Of a DNA stretch of 64,000 bases, positions 9,800-20,782 are shown piece after piece. Position 1 is the stretch's first letter, and every line of letters starts with the position of its first letter. The position numbers and the translations under genes are program-made. Origin of the DNA: Hydractinia symbiolongicarpus (Eukaryota; Cnidaria; Hydrozoa; Anthoathecata; Hydractiniidae); contig NC_079875.1 of the NCBI RefSeq assembly GCF_029227915.1, positions 14,195,001 to 14,259,000 on the forward strand, given 5' to 3'. The notes below the pieces were generated by a model that saw nothing but the letters and a program-made list of their open reading frames with translations, searched no databases and was not told where the DNA came from.

Positions 9800-12700
9800 A
9801 TGGCTGTATCAAAAATAGATCTTGCTGCAGTATTGGAATGCAAGATCTGCTTAGACACTTTTCATAAACCGAAGCATCTTATTTGTGGGCACACCTATTG
9901 CCGAGACTGTTTAGATAGCATTCTTGTTTTTGGTGAAGACGGAAGTGCTGTGTTGGCTTGCCCATTAAGATGTGCTAAGAAGACAGTAATAGATCAACAT
10001 GAAACAACTTCGTCGTTAATAAATGTGTATACATTGACTGACCTTTTAGATCAAATGTAAGTCAAAATTTTCTACATCCTACTGACAAGTTATAATGTCA
10101 GTATTTTGAACATAATGGTATTCGGCGAAAAAGTTAATAATATTCTTGTGTTAGCAATTTTCCTAATACTGTTATAAAAGTTCAGTGTACAGACAGTAGC
10201 ACTATTTTTGTGCAAAATATCATCCGCAAATAATTTTTCTGTTTAAATTATCAAGTTATTATTATGATTGTTAGACTTAGCAAAGACTTTTGGACATTAC
10301 ACCTGTCAGGATGACGACTTATTTTTTTCTTAAACAGTTAAAAACGCTGCTGTTTTTTCTTGTACGTTTGTCATAAATACTGGTTGGAAGACTTCCTATT
10401 ATTTTTTAACAATATTATTATAATAACAACATTGTAAAAGACTCTGCGTCCTGCCAATTGAATTAATCTCAAAGGAACCCTAAAGAAGAAACATTTTTCT
10501 CCCTTTTTTTCCCTAAGGTTTTCATGTCCTGCTAAAAGGACAATTTGTGTAGTGTTGAAGTTTTAACTAACTTCATGTTCAAGAAAGAAAAATACTCTTA
10601 ACAAAGGTGTCCAGCCCGTTACTTAAGAGCTTCAGTGAAATAATAAATAATGTTTTATTTCTCCAAAAGTACTTAGAAAATTTGGAAATATAAAGAGAAA
10701 TAAAGTTTAACAAAAATGGCAACAAGATTTTAAGACTACTGTTTTGCTTATAGGTCATCTGGTGAAAATGTTAAATCTTTATGTCAGCAAAGTAAAGAAT
10801 GCAAAAAAAGTATCTGCCACTCCTGTACAACATGCAGTGTAAAGATATGTGACGGATGTCAAAATCTACATTCTTGTACCAACAAATCTTTTACCAATGT
10901 CATTTTTAATGAAAAATTGCAAAAACTCCAACCATTGTGTAAACAACACAACTCAATTGCAAAATTTGTCTGTATTGACTGTGAAAATCTGTTTACCTGT
11001 GTGTATTGCACACACAGACAACATAAGAATCACAGAATCAAATCGATAGATGAATTTGGTGTGGAAGCCAAAAAGTGGTTCCAATCGTTCATCACTTCCT
11101 TCGATGAAACAAAAATGGTGTTGGAAAAGTTAACAAGGAAATACGGTGACGCTCTAAAAAATTGTAAGAAAGAAAGAGCAGTACTTGCTCTTAAGTTAAA
11201 AGAAAGAAAGTTGAAAAGACTAGAAGAGTATCTTAAAATGTTAAATAAAGAAGAAGAAGATCTATTGAAATCATTTGATGAGAAATCTGAAGAATTTAAA
11301 GCAAAATTAATTTGTACTGGTTTTGTTGACAATAACATAGTACAAGAATTTACAGATTACGTTCAAATTTTCAATTTAAAATCTCATTTTGAGTTGGTTG
11401 CTGAAAAGCTGGAAATTGAACGACAACTCCGCGGTCTATCCTCTTTTCAAAAAACTATCCCAACATTCAATTCACACCTTCATCAAATGAACAAAGCAGA
11501 TTTTTCGACAAATCCGTTGGGCGAAATGAAAATTTTAATTAATGACGTCACCACTGTTGGTATAGATCCTAGTGAATGTTCTATTTATAAAAACTTGATT
11601 GATGAGTGTGAAACCCGACCCGAATATTCACAATTAACAACTGATTTAATGAACTTAGTTGAAAGTTTGAAAGGTAAGATTTTACATTTTGTTAAACTGA
11701 ACGTTCCATATTAAATGAATCAATTTATTTAAATTTAACTTTTAGAGTACAAGAAACCAACTGCTAATGCAGATCATGTTTTCACAAAAGATTTGAAAAG
11801 GTAAGAATTTATACATCAATCTGACACAGTATTTTGTGAATCTTAAAACTGTTTGAGACCATGTTTCTAATTAATTTGCTTAAAAAGCTTTGTAACAGTA
11901 TTGCCAGACGTTTTTTCCTTAAGGGGTGCAAAAAATTATTTTTCTTATTGCAGAATTATTGTTGTCAAGTTCAAATGAAAACCTTGTGCTAGTAACTGAG
12001 TATGTATTGCCATAAATTTAAGTCCCTAATGTTATCTGGTCATTCTTAAAAAAGACAAGTGCACTCACTTTAAGAGAAATAAAAGCTGATTAAAAGGAGA
12101 TTTTTAAACTGGAATCACCTCCATAGCTTTGTTTAATCTTGTTGCCCTGTTAAAACGCAAGTCAAATTTTTTGAAATTTAAAGTTATCTACCTCGTGTAT
12201 CTTTTACTTTAAACTCTCTTTACAATAAACTCTCTAGCTACCTTTTCATCCTTTGTGGTATCTGCAATCCTGCACAAAAGTATTGAAACTAAGGAAGTTT
12301 TTTTGTCATTTGTCAAATATGGGCAACAGCTTTAATAGTGAATGACAGACTGCACAGTCGCTACAATTACATACATGTAGGCTAGGCAGACAGCGTTGAA
12401 AAGTTGATAGTCACATTCTCTAACGTGACCTTACACGTTTACCTCGCCCGAAATAATCCACCTCAGGCCCAAAAAGGAAATATTGAAATATGTTATTCTA
12501 TTACTTGTAGTGGCGAACTTAAGTCAGCTGTCTGCTGTCAACTTATTTCAATTGTGGCCCACAGTGAAAGGAGCTAGCTTAAACCACCACTGAATGTTAA
12601 ATTGATTCAAGCTTAGCCAGCTGTAATCCTTAAGTATATTAGTCCACTAAATGTCCAAAATAATAATAGCTCTCTAAGTGGAATAGATATAATCCTTTAG

Positions 12701-15700
12701 ATTTAGGAAGACCTTTCAAAAAACACGTCGACAAATTTCCCAAAAACATGCGCAATGATAGAAATGAGTCAGATAGGGTCTAAATAATGGGTGCATCGTT
12801 TGGGTTGTGCAATGCATTTTTCTGTTTCCAAACATTTGGAATGCAAAAAGGCTAAATTTCATGAAATGTTCTTGGTCGCCGTCTTACGATAAGCCACTCC
12901 GTCAATAAAAATTTAAGGATACCCTTAAAAAGATTTTTTTAATATAGCCATTTTCTGAGATGCTATTACACTGAATATCAATTTTGACAGGATATCAATT
13001 TTAACACTGGTGTGATGAAAAAATTCTTCTGATATTAATGCGATAACAACTTGATTTTTTGAATCAGCATCTTAGAGATTATTGAAATAAATAAATATTG
13101 AAATATTATTCTTAGTAGTATACTACCAATTCAAGTATTATCGAAAACCAAATGAATTTTTTTAATATTTGATCCTGGGTAATTAACAATGGTTTTGCAA
13201 GACACTGCCTAAATTATCTGTGTTTTCTGTTTTACAAAATGGAGTCATTGTGCATGTTTAAGTAATGTAAATTTGCACTGGTATCGTCTGGAAATATAAG
13301 ACTGATGGGATATGGGTATTTAATTCCTACAGGCAAGCTTATAACTGTATCTTGCATCTTTTTTTTCTAAAACCAAATTGCAGGATTTCAGTATGTATCC
13401 CAAATATTTTGTCACTTTTTACACTCACTTTTTATTCTTTTAAATTTACTGTGAAAATTTATGGGATTGTAAAGTAAAAGTTTAAACCATCCTGACACGC
13501 AGTTAGTAACTATATGCTATAAAGGTCTAGTAGTCATGTAAATCTTTACTTATACTTTGAAGGAATAAATATTTGAAATAATTAAGTATGTAAGAGATGC
13601 AGACCATTGACCACACCTTCTTGCTCAATAATTCAATCATCTGTGATGAAATGGGTTGTTCAGATTCAGCAGCATACAACAATGGCTGCACATTGCATTT
13701 ACCAGCAGAAGAACACGACCATCGAGTTTTTTTCATAACTTTAGGTGTTCAAAGTCTCAAATACTTCTTCAGCTCTCCTACGTTCGAGTTATCATATTTA
13801 TTTTCAAAAATGATTTTAAATGATTAAAATGTACTTATAATGTTGTTTTTGTAAGGTTTTTTTATTTACAATTTATAATGTATTTGTGCACCCTTGCTAA
13901 ATTTTGGTAAGTAATAGAACACAATTTTTGTTTAGCAATATGAAGTCAAAAATTTACCAGACTGCTGAGATGTGTTATTCTTTCAAAGGTACGGTGTTTG
14001 ATTTTTTAACATTAGTGAAAATAAACATGAAAGTTGTATTATTGACATTTTACTTCACGTACAATTCGTCTTCGAATCTACAAGACATTATAAGTGTACA
14101 GTAAATTCTTTTGTGTATCTACAGATTTCATTATTCCTTAATTATTAGTCAACTAGTTCAAAAAAAATAAAAAAGTAATGTAATTCCTTTCGTCACTAAG
14201 TTTAGGATGACTGACTAATCAAAAAATGTACACTGAAGTGTACACTAAAGAAAAAAAAGATGAAAACCTTTTGACATTTAAATATTCAATACAATGAAAT
14301 GTCAATGTTTAGGCGAATTGGAAGTATACTGAAGTGATTTGGCGACTATACCGTTAATTTGAGTTTGAGATGTTCAAAAGAGGACTAAGTAAGCCCTAAA
14401 CATGAGGCATAAACCTTGGCGAAGAGCCATTTTTTTGCTTTCTGCTATCAGGCAAAAGGAAGAAAAAGACTCTGGCACAAGTCAGTGTTCTTACAAAGGC
14501 TTTCTATAAAATAGTGGTGAGTGACATTGTGGCAGTGCGTAAAAACAAGATGGTGGTGGTATTAATCTATGCTACTACCTTAAATAAGAAGATACACATA
14601 TATGATACCATTAATACTAATAATACTATACTATAATACCAATACTATTATTTGCCGTCTTTACATTATATGCGGTTGTTACATCATATGTGGTCCGAAT
14701 ACCATTATATATGGTTGATGTATCGTTTTATATTGATATTAACCATATTACGCATTCACATTTGTATATGTCTGCATATTATATGAAGCATGTGTACCAT
14801 TGCATTTGCATAATTCTTCTTTTTATAATTCTCATTATGGTATGATGATGAGGAGCGCAAATGAGAGTATAATCAGATTTATGTTAGGAAAGCACAAATT
14901 TGTCATTATTTTGAAGGTAAACAAAATAAAATCAACAGTCTCTCTTTTAACATATGTAATAATTTATCTGATCTCAATCTATTAAAAAAAGGTTAGATTT
15001 ATTAAAGTGCTTAAAAATTTTAATTTAAAAATCTAGGCCAAGTGAGCAATGTCAAGCATTTCCACAATGTCCGCATTATGGAACGCAGAGAGGTTTCGAA
15101 ATATTTGGAATTGAGACGTGCTGACCTTAGTTAAAATCAGCATTGTTTAAGATTTTGGCTCAAATCAAATAACTTAGACTCGATGTCCTAAGTCCGCTGT
15201 GAACATTTACATGTTCGGAATGCGTGTTACTTACATAGATACAGTCGACGCTCGTTATCTCGAACTCCCAAGGGACCGAAAGAAAAGTTCGAGATAGCGA
15301 GCGTTCGAGATAGCGGAGGTTCGACATAACGAGCGTATTTCATGAAAAGTTCGAGATAACGAGTTTTTCGAAACTTTTTGAAATTTTCAGAAAAGGGCAA
15401 GGGTCAGTAGTTCGGTCATAAGTATCTGTGGGCAAACTTTTAAAATTAAAATTCACCTGAATTAAGGGTACTTGAAGGAACTGTTTGGTCAAGAAAGGGA
15501 AATGGATAATAAAGAAAACAGCATTTTGCGTACATGTATACTTATTGTTGATTACAATTACATACATTATTTTTGATCGAAAAAGCTCAAAATACTAGTT
15601 TGCTTCTTGTTTTTCATTTCACTTTTAAGAAACAAATCTTCAAAGCGAAGCAGGAGGCGTTGCATGTCATTTCCATCATCAGTGAATAGACAAGCATTTT

Positions 15701-18700
15701 GTAAAGTCTCCACTGCAGTGTTTTTTTCTGATTTTGTTGGCTTGCTCACTGGCTCATCAAACACCTCGATGACATTGGCATTTTCATCATGCTCCTCGTC
15801 ATTCTCATCTGTACTTGGCCGTACCGACTCAAGGATTTCTTCATCAGTCACGGGATTTTCGATTGTGGTCAAATCTTGGTCAATATCGACAACATCACGG
15901 GCCGAGAGATCAGCAGGAATAATGGTATCGTCAATGGCACGCAGTTGTGTGAGATCTTTCTCCAGTTGTTTAAATGGATCATCAATATCATCAGTTGCAT
16001 TCTGTTGAGCTTTCTTGGAAATCTTTTTTCTTGAAGCAATTTACGATGGTTTCTTTCTTCACTTTGTCCCACGACGAAACAAGTATTTGAAGAGCACGCA
16101 GAATTGAAACTTTTGGAAGATCTTTGCCTTTTTCTAGGTTTTGAATCATCATGTTGACCAATTTTTGGCGATAAAGAGACTTAAGACATCTTATGACACC
16201 TTGGTCCATCGGTTGTGACACAGAAGTTGTATTTGGAGGTAAGAAAATCAATTTAATGTTGGACAGTCCACCGACATCAGGGTGAGCGGGACAATTATCG
16301 ATGATCAAGACTATCTTTTGACCTTCTTTTAGAAACATTGCATTGATTTCCCGCACCCACTCTTCAAAAAGAGAGCTGTCCATCCAACTCTTCTTCTGCG
16401 CTCTGTACCTGCAGGGTAGGGATGTTACATTTTTGAAGCACCTTGGTTTCTTCGATTTACCAATCACATACATTGGTAGTTTATCTCCGACAGCATTGGC
16501 AGCTGCAAGCCCGTTAATTCGGACTTTGTTATTTTTACCCCCAGAGCATTTTTCGGATTTGTAGTGATACGTTTTATTTGGCAAGCATTGGTAGAAGAGA
16601 CCGAATTCGTCGGCATTGTAAATATCTTCTAGTTTGTAGTTAGTTAATAATGTTGGTAAAGTGGTTTCAAACCAAGATGCTATCATATCAGGTTGAACAG
16701 AATTGCTTTCACCAACGACCGTCTTGAACGTCACATTGTGCCTGAAATAGAAAATAAAACAAATACCGACTTGTATAAAAGATTTATTGTTAACCTGTTC
16801 GTGCATTTTTTCGAATACGAATGTTCGAATTTCAATTCGAATGTTTTTAAAAATTCTTGTGTGAACACCCTGTGAACATTATCATTATTACTTGTGCATG
16901 GCAACAAGGAAAAGCAAACCAGGAGAAAAAGGAGAAGATGGATCTTGCAAAAATGATAATTGATCAAAATTTAATCAATGTTGTAATGATAAAAGAATTT
17001 GAATTGGCTTCACATGTTAAGGGGTTCCACGTTTATAAAGCATTGTGGACTCCAAAAAATGGGGAGACTTTACAATGCGAAGGAGAGCCTAATAATCCCG
17101 TTGACAAATATGCTGTGTGTGTCAAGAAAGAAAACAAGATAGTTGGACATTTACCACTTGGAAAATCTGGGAAATTTGCTAAAACAATATTTTATTTCCT
17201 CAGAGCTGATGAATTAAGCTCGTGCAAAGTAACTGTGACTGGAAAACCAGTTAATTTGGGAGATGGTGAAGGCATGCAAGTGCCATGCAATTTGACATTT
17301 ATTGGAACGGAAAAGTGCATCGAGATACTCAAGAAACATATTTAGTTTATGTTAGTCTTTTTAAGATTTTAATATCAAAATAAAACCAATTCGAAAAAAA
17401 GAGATTTAATATTCTTACCTTTTTTTCCATTTACCAAGCCAACCGTCTGAAGCTTTGAAATCTTCTACTCCAAGCTCCTGTGCATAGCTTTTAGCTTTCT
17501 CCTTTAGTATTGTCCCATCGATTGGTATGTTTTTGCTTCGTTGTGAAACAAACCATTTGAACACGACAAGATCTACTTCTGAGAATTTACCATCTCTGAT
17601 CTTTCTTTTCTTGCTCGAAGATTTTTCGAGAGCAGAAAAAGGTTTTTCCTTATTGGCTAGCCATGTTGATATCGTGTTTTTAGGCACCCCGTACTTTTTA
17701 GCGATATCTTTATTTGGAATACCTTTTTCCAATTCTTTTAATGCTTGGCATTTTTCTGCCAAAGTTTTTACAACGAGCTTTCTTTTCGGTGGCATTCTGA
17801 CAAAGGAAATCACAAAAAAAACATTGCAAAATCTACCTGTTTTACAATGGAATGTCTTCTTTTTATTGCAACATTTTGTGACTTTAAAACAAGCAGTGCA
17901 GGGTCTTCTTTTTTCAAAATTCCTCTTCAAGAGTTCGAGATAACGAGCGTAAATCAGTCCAAGGGACTGAGAAAAAAGTTTGAGATGTGAAAGTTCGAGA
18001 TAACGGAGGTTCGAGATACCGAACGTTTCTTTGCCTACTATTGCTTACAGAACTCAAGGGACCGAAGAAAAAGTTCGAGATAGAGAAAGTTCGAGATAAC
18101 GGAGGTTCGAGATAATGAGCGTCGACTGTAAACCCTTCTTAAAATTTCGCCCTCCTTTCCAATATATTATTTCCCACAATGTGTAGGTCAGCACAAAAAA
18201 TCTTTGTCGCATTTTGAACAGTGTTGAAAAAAGTTTGGTTAGTGTCCACAAAGGACTGTCAGTAAAATGTGATAACCAATAACAGAATTAAGTGGGTTTA
18301 CAATGATAGCTAAACTAAATTTGTTTTCCGTTTTAATTGGTATAAAACCAGTAAAGCTAATAAATGGTTACCCAGTAAAACTTCATTAGATAATTCAAAC
18401 ACTTTCTTACTCAACGAGATTGTGTGGTAGTTTGTCTTGTTTGCTTAAATTAATAACTAATTAAATTGGTAATGGAGTAAACAAAACAGGCTGATGGCAG
18501 AACTAATTCATCCCGCCATCCCGATATAAAGATCCCTAGGATTCAGGTTGATAGGACATTGCACTGGGTAGCTGAAAGTAGTACCAATTTTAGCAGCAAG
18601 CCCCAACCAAACCAAGAATCTTATATAAACTGTGGTAAATGGTGACTTGGCGCTACACTGTGTTTTGTGTGTGTCCAGGGGAAAGTAAACATCGAGTATC

Positions 18701-19783
18701 AAAGAAAGATATAACGAATGTGTTCAATAACCTAGAAAATGTACAAATAGTATTCAATATGACCCAGTCAGAGAGACTCAGTAGGCTACAACAAGCAAAT
18801 AACTTACTGTGATGTCACCCACACTGACTATGGCTCTAAATAACACAAATATATAACATAACTTGTAAATACGAAGTTCTGCGACTGCGTCTGTTTCTCT
18901 CCGCGACTGATGTTCGGTATTTCTTCACGTATAGCTACATCACGGTAGTAAAGTTTAACTGTGACATGGCCGAGGGACCACAATACCCTAATGTTTTTTA
19001 ACCCTCTTGCAAATTTTTTTCGGATCCAGTGTTAGTCAGTCACATGACGGCGCTGACTAACACTGCATCCGCTCCTGCGAGTTCATACGAGTGTTTTGTG
19101 ACATTGCAAGTGACTATTTAGGAAAGGCTCTATATCACAATCCGCTTTTACTATCTCCAACATTTTTTAAAAAGCTGAATATTACTGCTACACATTTTTA
19201 CTACCTTTTACACTCGCATAGTTTTGAAATTGTTTATTTTAAAAGTAATTATTTTTTCGTAACATTAATAAGTTTATTTAATATATCGTCACATAATTTT
19301 TTTTCTTTAGAAATTGTTGAAATCATTAAAGATGGCGATCACAAGAAATTTCAAGAAATTCTTATTGAACATCCAGATATCGTTGAAATGAGAAGTGATA
19401 ATGAAACAACACTGTTGATGGAAGCTGCACGTTACAACAATCCATTAATAGTGAAATATTTGATTGATGCTGGTAGTGATGTGTATGCTGTGGATGAAGA
19501 TCAAGGTAATGCATATCACTACAGTGCAGATTTTGGTCATCATGAAGTTTTAAATGTTTTAATTAATCATGACGTGACAAATATAAACAACGTAACCAAA
19601 TATAATTCCACACCCTTACATTATGCATCTAGCAATGATCATATTGAATGTGTGAAGTTGTTGTTGTCTGTACCACATATCGATGTGAACATACGAAACA
19701 ATAGTGGTCAAACAGCTTATGATGTTACTTGTAATGGCAGTATCAAACGTTTATTACAAAAACATCGAATGAATAATAACTAA
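9800..19783 (+). CDS. Gene A: RING, B-box, coiled-coil, ankyrin protein (585 aa, 5 exons)
   Basis: The exons I assign are 9800-10056, 10754-11673, 11746-11800, 13936-13988 and 19311-19783. All have GT..AG borders and compatible phases, giving 1758 nt with one stop. Residues 14-58 form a C3HC4 RING (C14, C17, C29, H31, C34, C37, C54, C58). Residues 96-127 are a Cys-rich first B-box and 148-179 a second B-box (C148, H151, C159, C162, C168, C171, H176, H179). A charged coiled coil follows to about 300. The last exon (429-585) holds three to four ankyrin repeats (TTLLMEAARYNNPLIVKYLI, NAYHYSADFGHHEVLNVLI, TPLHYASSNDHIECVKLLL). A RING/B-box protein is normally a cytosolic ubiquitin ligase; the ankyrins would bind the target. 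The join to the ankyrin exon is inferred from phase and from genes B and C. A short alternative last exon (11954-11978, ending TGA) would give a 418-aa form without ankyrins. Intron 4 contains a Tigger element. Confidence 0.75.
10057..10753 (+). other. Intron 1 of gene A
   Basis: The donor is GTAAGT after the codons for LLDQ and the acceptor is gcttatag. The sequence is AT-rich and I see no embedded gene or repeat in it. Confidence 0.7.
11801..13935 (+). other. Intron 3 of gene A
   Basis: The stretch is non-coding apart from a possible alternative terminal exon (11954-11978) that follows a good acceptor (ttcttattgcag). A sequence near 12440 (gaaataatccacctcagg) resembles one near 22970 (gaaataatccacgtcggg), hinting at a short dispersed repeat. 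Open frames at 13527-13827 on both strands have no family motifs. Confidence 0.5.
13989..15241 (+). other. Intron 4 of gene A, part before the Tigger insertion
   Basis: No exon is supported. Around 14580-14790 the sequence is low-complexity with repeated ATAC/TATAC/ATATG blocks. The TA at 15240-15241 is one half of the Tigger target duplication. Confidence 0.5.
15242..15365. repeat. Left terminal iterons of the Tigger element
   Basis: Five copies of a motif like gttcgagata(a/g)cgag occur here: one inverted in the terminal repeat and four direct. One copy reads gttcgacataacgag. The same motif is repeated at the right end. Spaced repeats of this kind are likely binding sites for the transposase HTH domains, by analogy with CENP-B/pogo proteins. 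Confidence 0.75.
15567..17795 (-). pseudogene. Tigger/pogo transposase, two exons, one frameshift
   Basis: Exon 1 runs from ATG 17795 to 17419. It encodes a CENP-B/psq-type HTH (LAEKCQALKELEKGIPNKDI, KKYGVPKNTISTWL) and the second HTH ending SDGWLGKWKKR. The intron runs from 17418 to 16742. Exon 2 starts at 16741 (HNVTFKTVVGE) and carries the DDE_1 nuclease. Its aspartates lie in IYNADEFGLFYQ, LIIDNCPAHP and NTTSVSQPMDQGVI. The frame breaks at an A-rich run near 16025 and is resumed one base off. An acidic C-terminal tail then runs to the TAA at 15567-15569 (ending SILSFFDQK). All three catalytic acids precede the frameshift. A short functional product is possible, but I call it a pseudogene because of the break. 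Confidence 0.85.
16938..17345 (+). CDS. HIRAN-like domain protein nested antisense in the Tigger intron
   Basis: The ORF of 135 aa starts MDLAKMIIDQNL. An upstream in-frame ATG at 16857 would give 162 aa, but its extra N-terminus looks random. The core reads HVKGFHVYKALWTPKNGETL, then GEPNNPVDKYAVCVKKENK and IVGHLP, the N-P-x-D-x-x-A-V and G-x-(L/V)-P signature of HIRAN domains. Residues such as VTGKPVN and VPCNLTFIG follow. HIRAN domains, as in HLTF, bind DNA 3' ends and often attach to DNA repair or remodelling enzymes. This one stands alone. It lies on the strand opposite the transposase, entirely inside the transposase intron. An AATAAA is at 17379-17384, 34 bases after the stop. That suggests an intronless passenger gene with its own poly(A) signal. 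No promoter is evident. Confidence 0.65.
   Translation: MDLAKMIIDQNLINVVMIKEFELASHVKGFHVYKALWTPKNGETLQCEGEPNNPVDKYAVCVKKENKIVGHLPLGKSGKFAKTIFYFLRADELSSCKVTVTGKPVNLGDGEGMQVPCNLTFIGTEKCIEILKKHI
17930..18128. repeat. Right terminal iterons of the Tigger element
   Basis: About seven variants of gttcgagataacggagg are found here, in the orientation that mirrors the left end. Variants include gtttgagatgtg, gttcgagataccg and gttcgagataatg. The last copy merges with the terminal inverted repeat at 18105-18128. Confidence 0.75.
18129..19310 (+). other. Rest of intron 4 of gene A
   Basis: This stretch is non-coding. Around 18500-18720 lies a moderately GC-richer block of unknown type. At 19022-19070 there is an inverted repeat (ggatccagtgttagtcag facing ctgactaacactgcatcc). 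The open frame that begins at 19091 is intron sequence up to the ctttag acceptor at 19310. Confidence 0.5.
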
Positions 19784-19977
19784 CTAATAAATTACTTTTT
19801 TATTTTCTTACGCAATTTTAAGCCGTGTTTACACATTGTTTTATATAAGAATCGAGTTTTAAGAACATTTCCGCTGAGAGTTGTTCAACCATTAAAAGCA
19901 CCTTAAGAACAAGTCGAAACTTATTAAATTTTTTAAGCTACGTTAAGTTAGAAAAGTTTTTTTAACATATTTTGAAA

Positions 19978-20060
19978 AAACGTACAGTGTTGATAGAAGC
20001 TGCAAGTTATTACCATCAGATATTCTATCTAAAGGAATTGGTTGATGAAGAAATTGTTTG
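19978..20060 (+). pseudogene. Stray ankyrin-repeat fragment downstream of gene A
   Basis: The frame reads TVLIEAASYYHQIFYLKELV, which parallels TLLMEAARYNNPLIVKYLI in gene A's ankyrin exon. The DNA is also similar (gttgatagaagctgcaagtt against gttgatggaagctgcacgtt). The frame soon becomes random. It is probably a decayed partial duplicate of the ankyrin exon. Confidence 0.5.
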
Positions 20061-20640
20061 CGGAAAATATTGCAGAATTTTCAAACAGAATCACAAAGTT
20101 GCATAAATATATATATATAAATTTAAAATTAAACGCAATTTTTTTTGAAATTGTGAAATTAAAGATTTCTAATAATTGAAGTTAATCAGCTGTTTCTTTA
20201 CTTACATCCTATTTCTAGTATTTCCATCGTCTAACGTAAATTTATATTGAATTTACAGGACATTTTGGAAGTAAACTGGAAAAGTAAAAAATGCGAAAAA
20301 AAAATAGCACATTTCCTTCAGTTAAGAAAATAATCATTTGTCCATATAAGCCAAAAATGCAGACATTGATTCCTTTTTTTTTTCTTCAGCATGCATTTTG
20401 TAGTTAATTCACTGATACTTGAGTATTGAATATAATGTGTATGTTAATGGAGTTTCTATCATTTTGATTTTATATGAAGTTTTGTACGTACTAATTAGTC
20501 ATGTATTAAATTTACACTTTATATGAGCAAATTGAATTTTGAGCTTGATGCTTGTAACATTTTTTATATGGTTTTTCTGTTGATAATAATTTTTGATTGG
20601 ATTACATGTTCTGTAAAAAAGGATTCGTATATGTAATGGC

Positions 20641-20782
20641 ACGTTTACGAGTGCAATTAGGAAATAATCGAACGAGTTTTTTTTTTTGCTTTTAATTTTC
20701 CGAGTCCGTTAGGACGAGGTTAAATTTAAAAAGCAAAAAAATTACGAGTTCGATTATTTCCAATTGCACGAGTAAACATTCG
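20641..20782. repeat. Foldback (palindromic) element
   Basis: The left arm (gtttacgagtgcaattagga, then ataatcgaacgagttttttt) is matched in reverse by the right arm (gttcgattatttccaattgc, then acgagtaaac). A central palindrome ccgagtccgttaggacgagg lies between them. The whole unit of about 140 bases could fold into one hairpin. It looks like a small MITE. Confidence 0.65.

Larger units (their letters stand above)
15242..18128. mobile_element. Near-complete Tigger/pogo DNA transposon (2887 bp)
   Basis: The termini are perfect inverted repeats: cagtcgacgctcgttatctc at the left and, at the right, the complement ending gagcgtcgactg. TA duplications flank them at 15240-15241 and 18129-18130. Inside are a two-exon transposase gene (-) and, in that gene's intron on the other strand, a HIRAN-like ORF. 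The only clear damage to the transposase is one frameshift, so the insertion is probably recent. It sits in intron 4 of gene A. Confidence 0.9.

Noticed and set aside
13527-13827. Overlapping ORFs on both strands in intron 3 of gene A
   Set aside because: Neither resembles a known domain and neither has phase-compatible splice sites with gene A.
15607-16008. 133-codon plus-strand ORF rich in serine
   Set aside because: It is antisense to the acidic tail of the Tigger transposase, which explains both its openness and its serine content.
19091-19310. N-terminal extension of the ankyrin ORF back to the ATG at 19091
   Set aside because: The extension is low-complexity and is followed by a polypyrimidine tract and ctttag acceptor; genes B and C start their ankyrin exon at the equivalent point.
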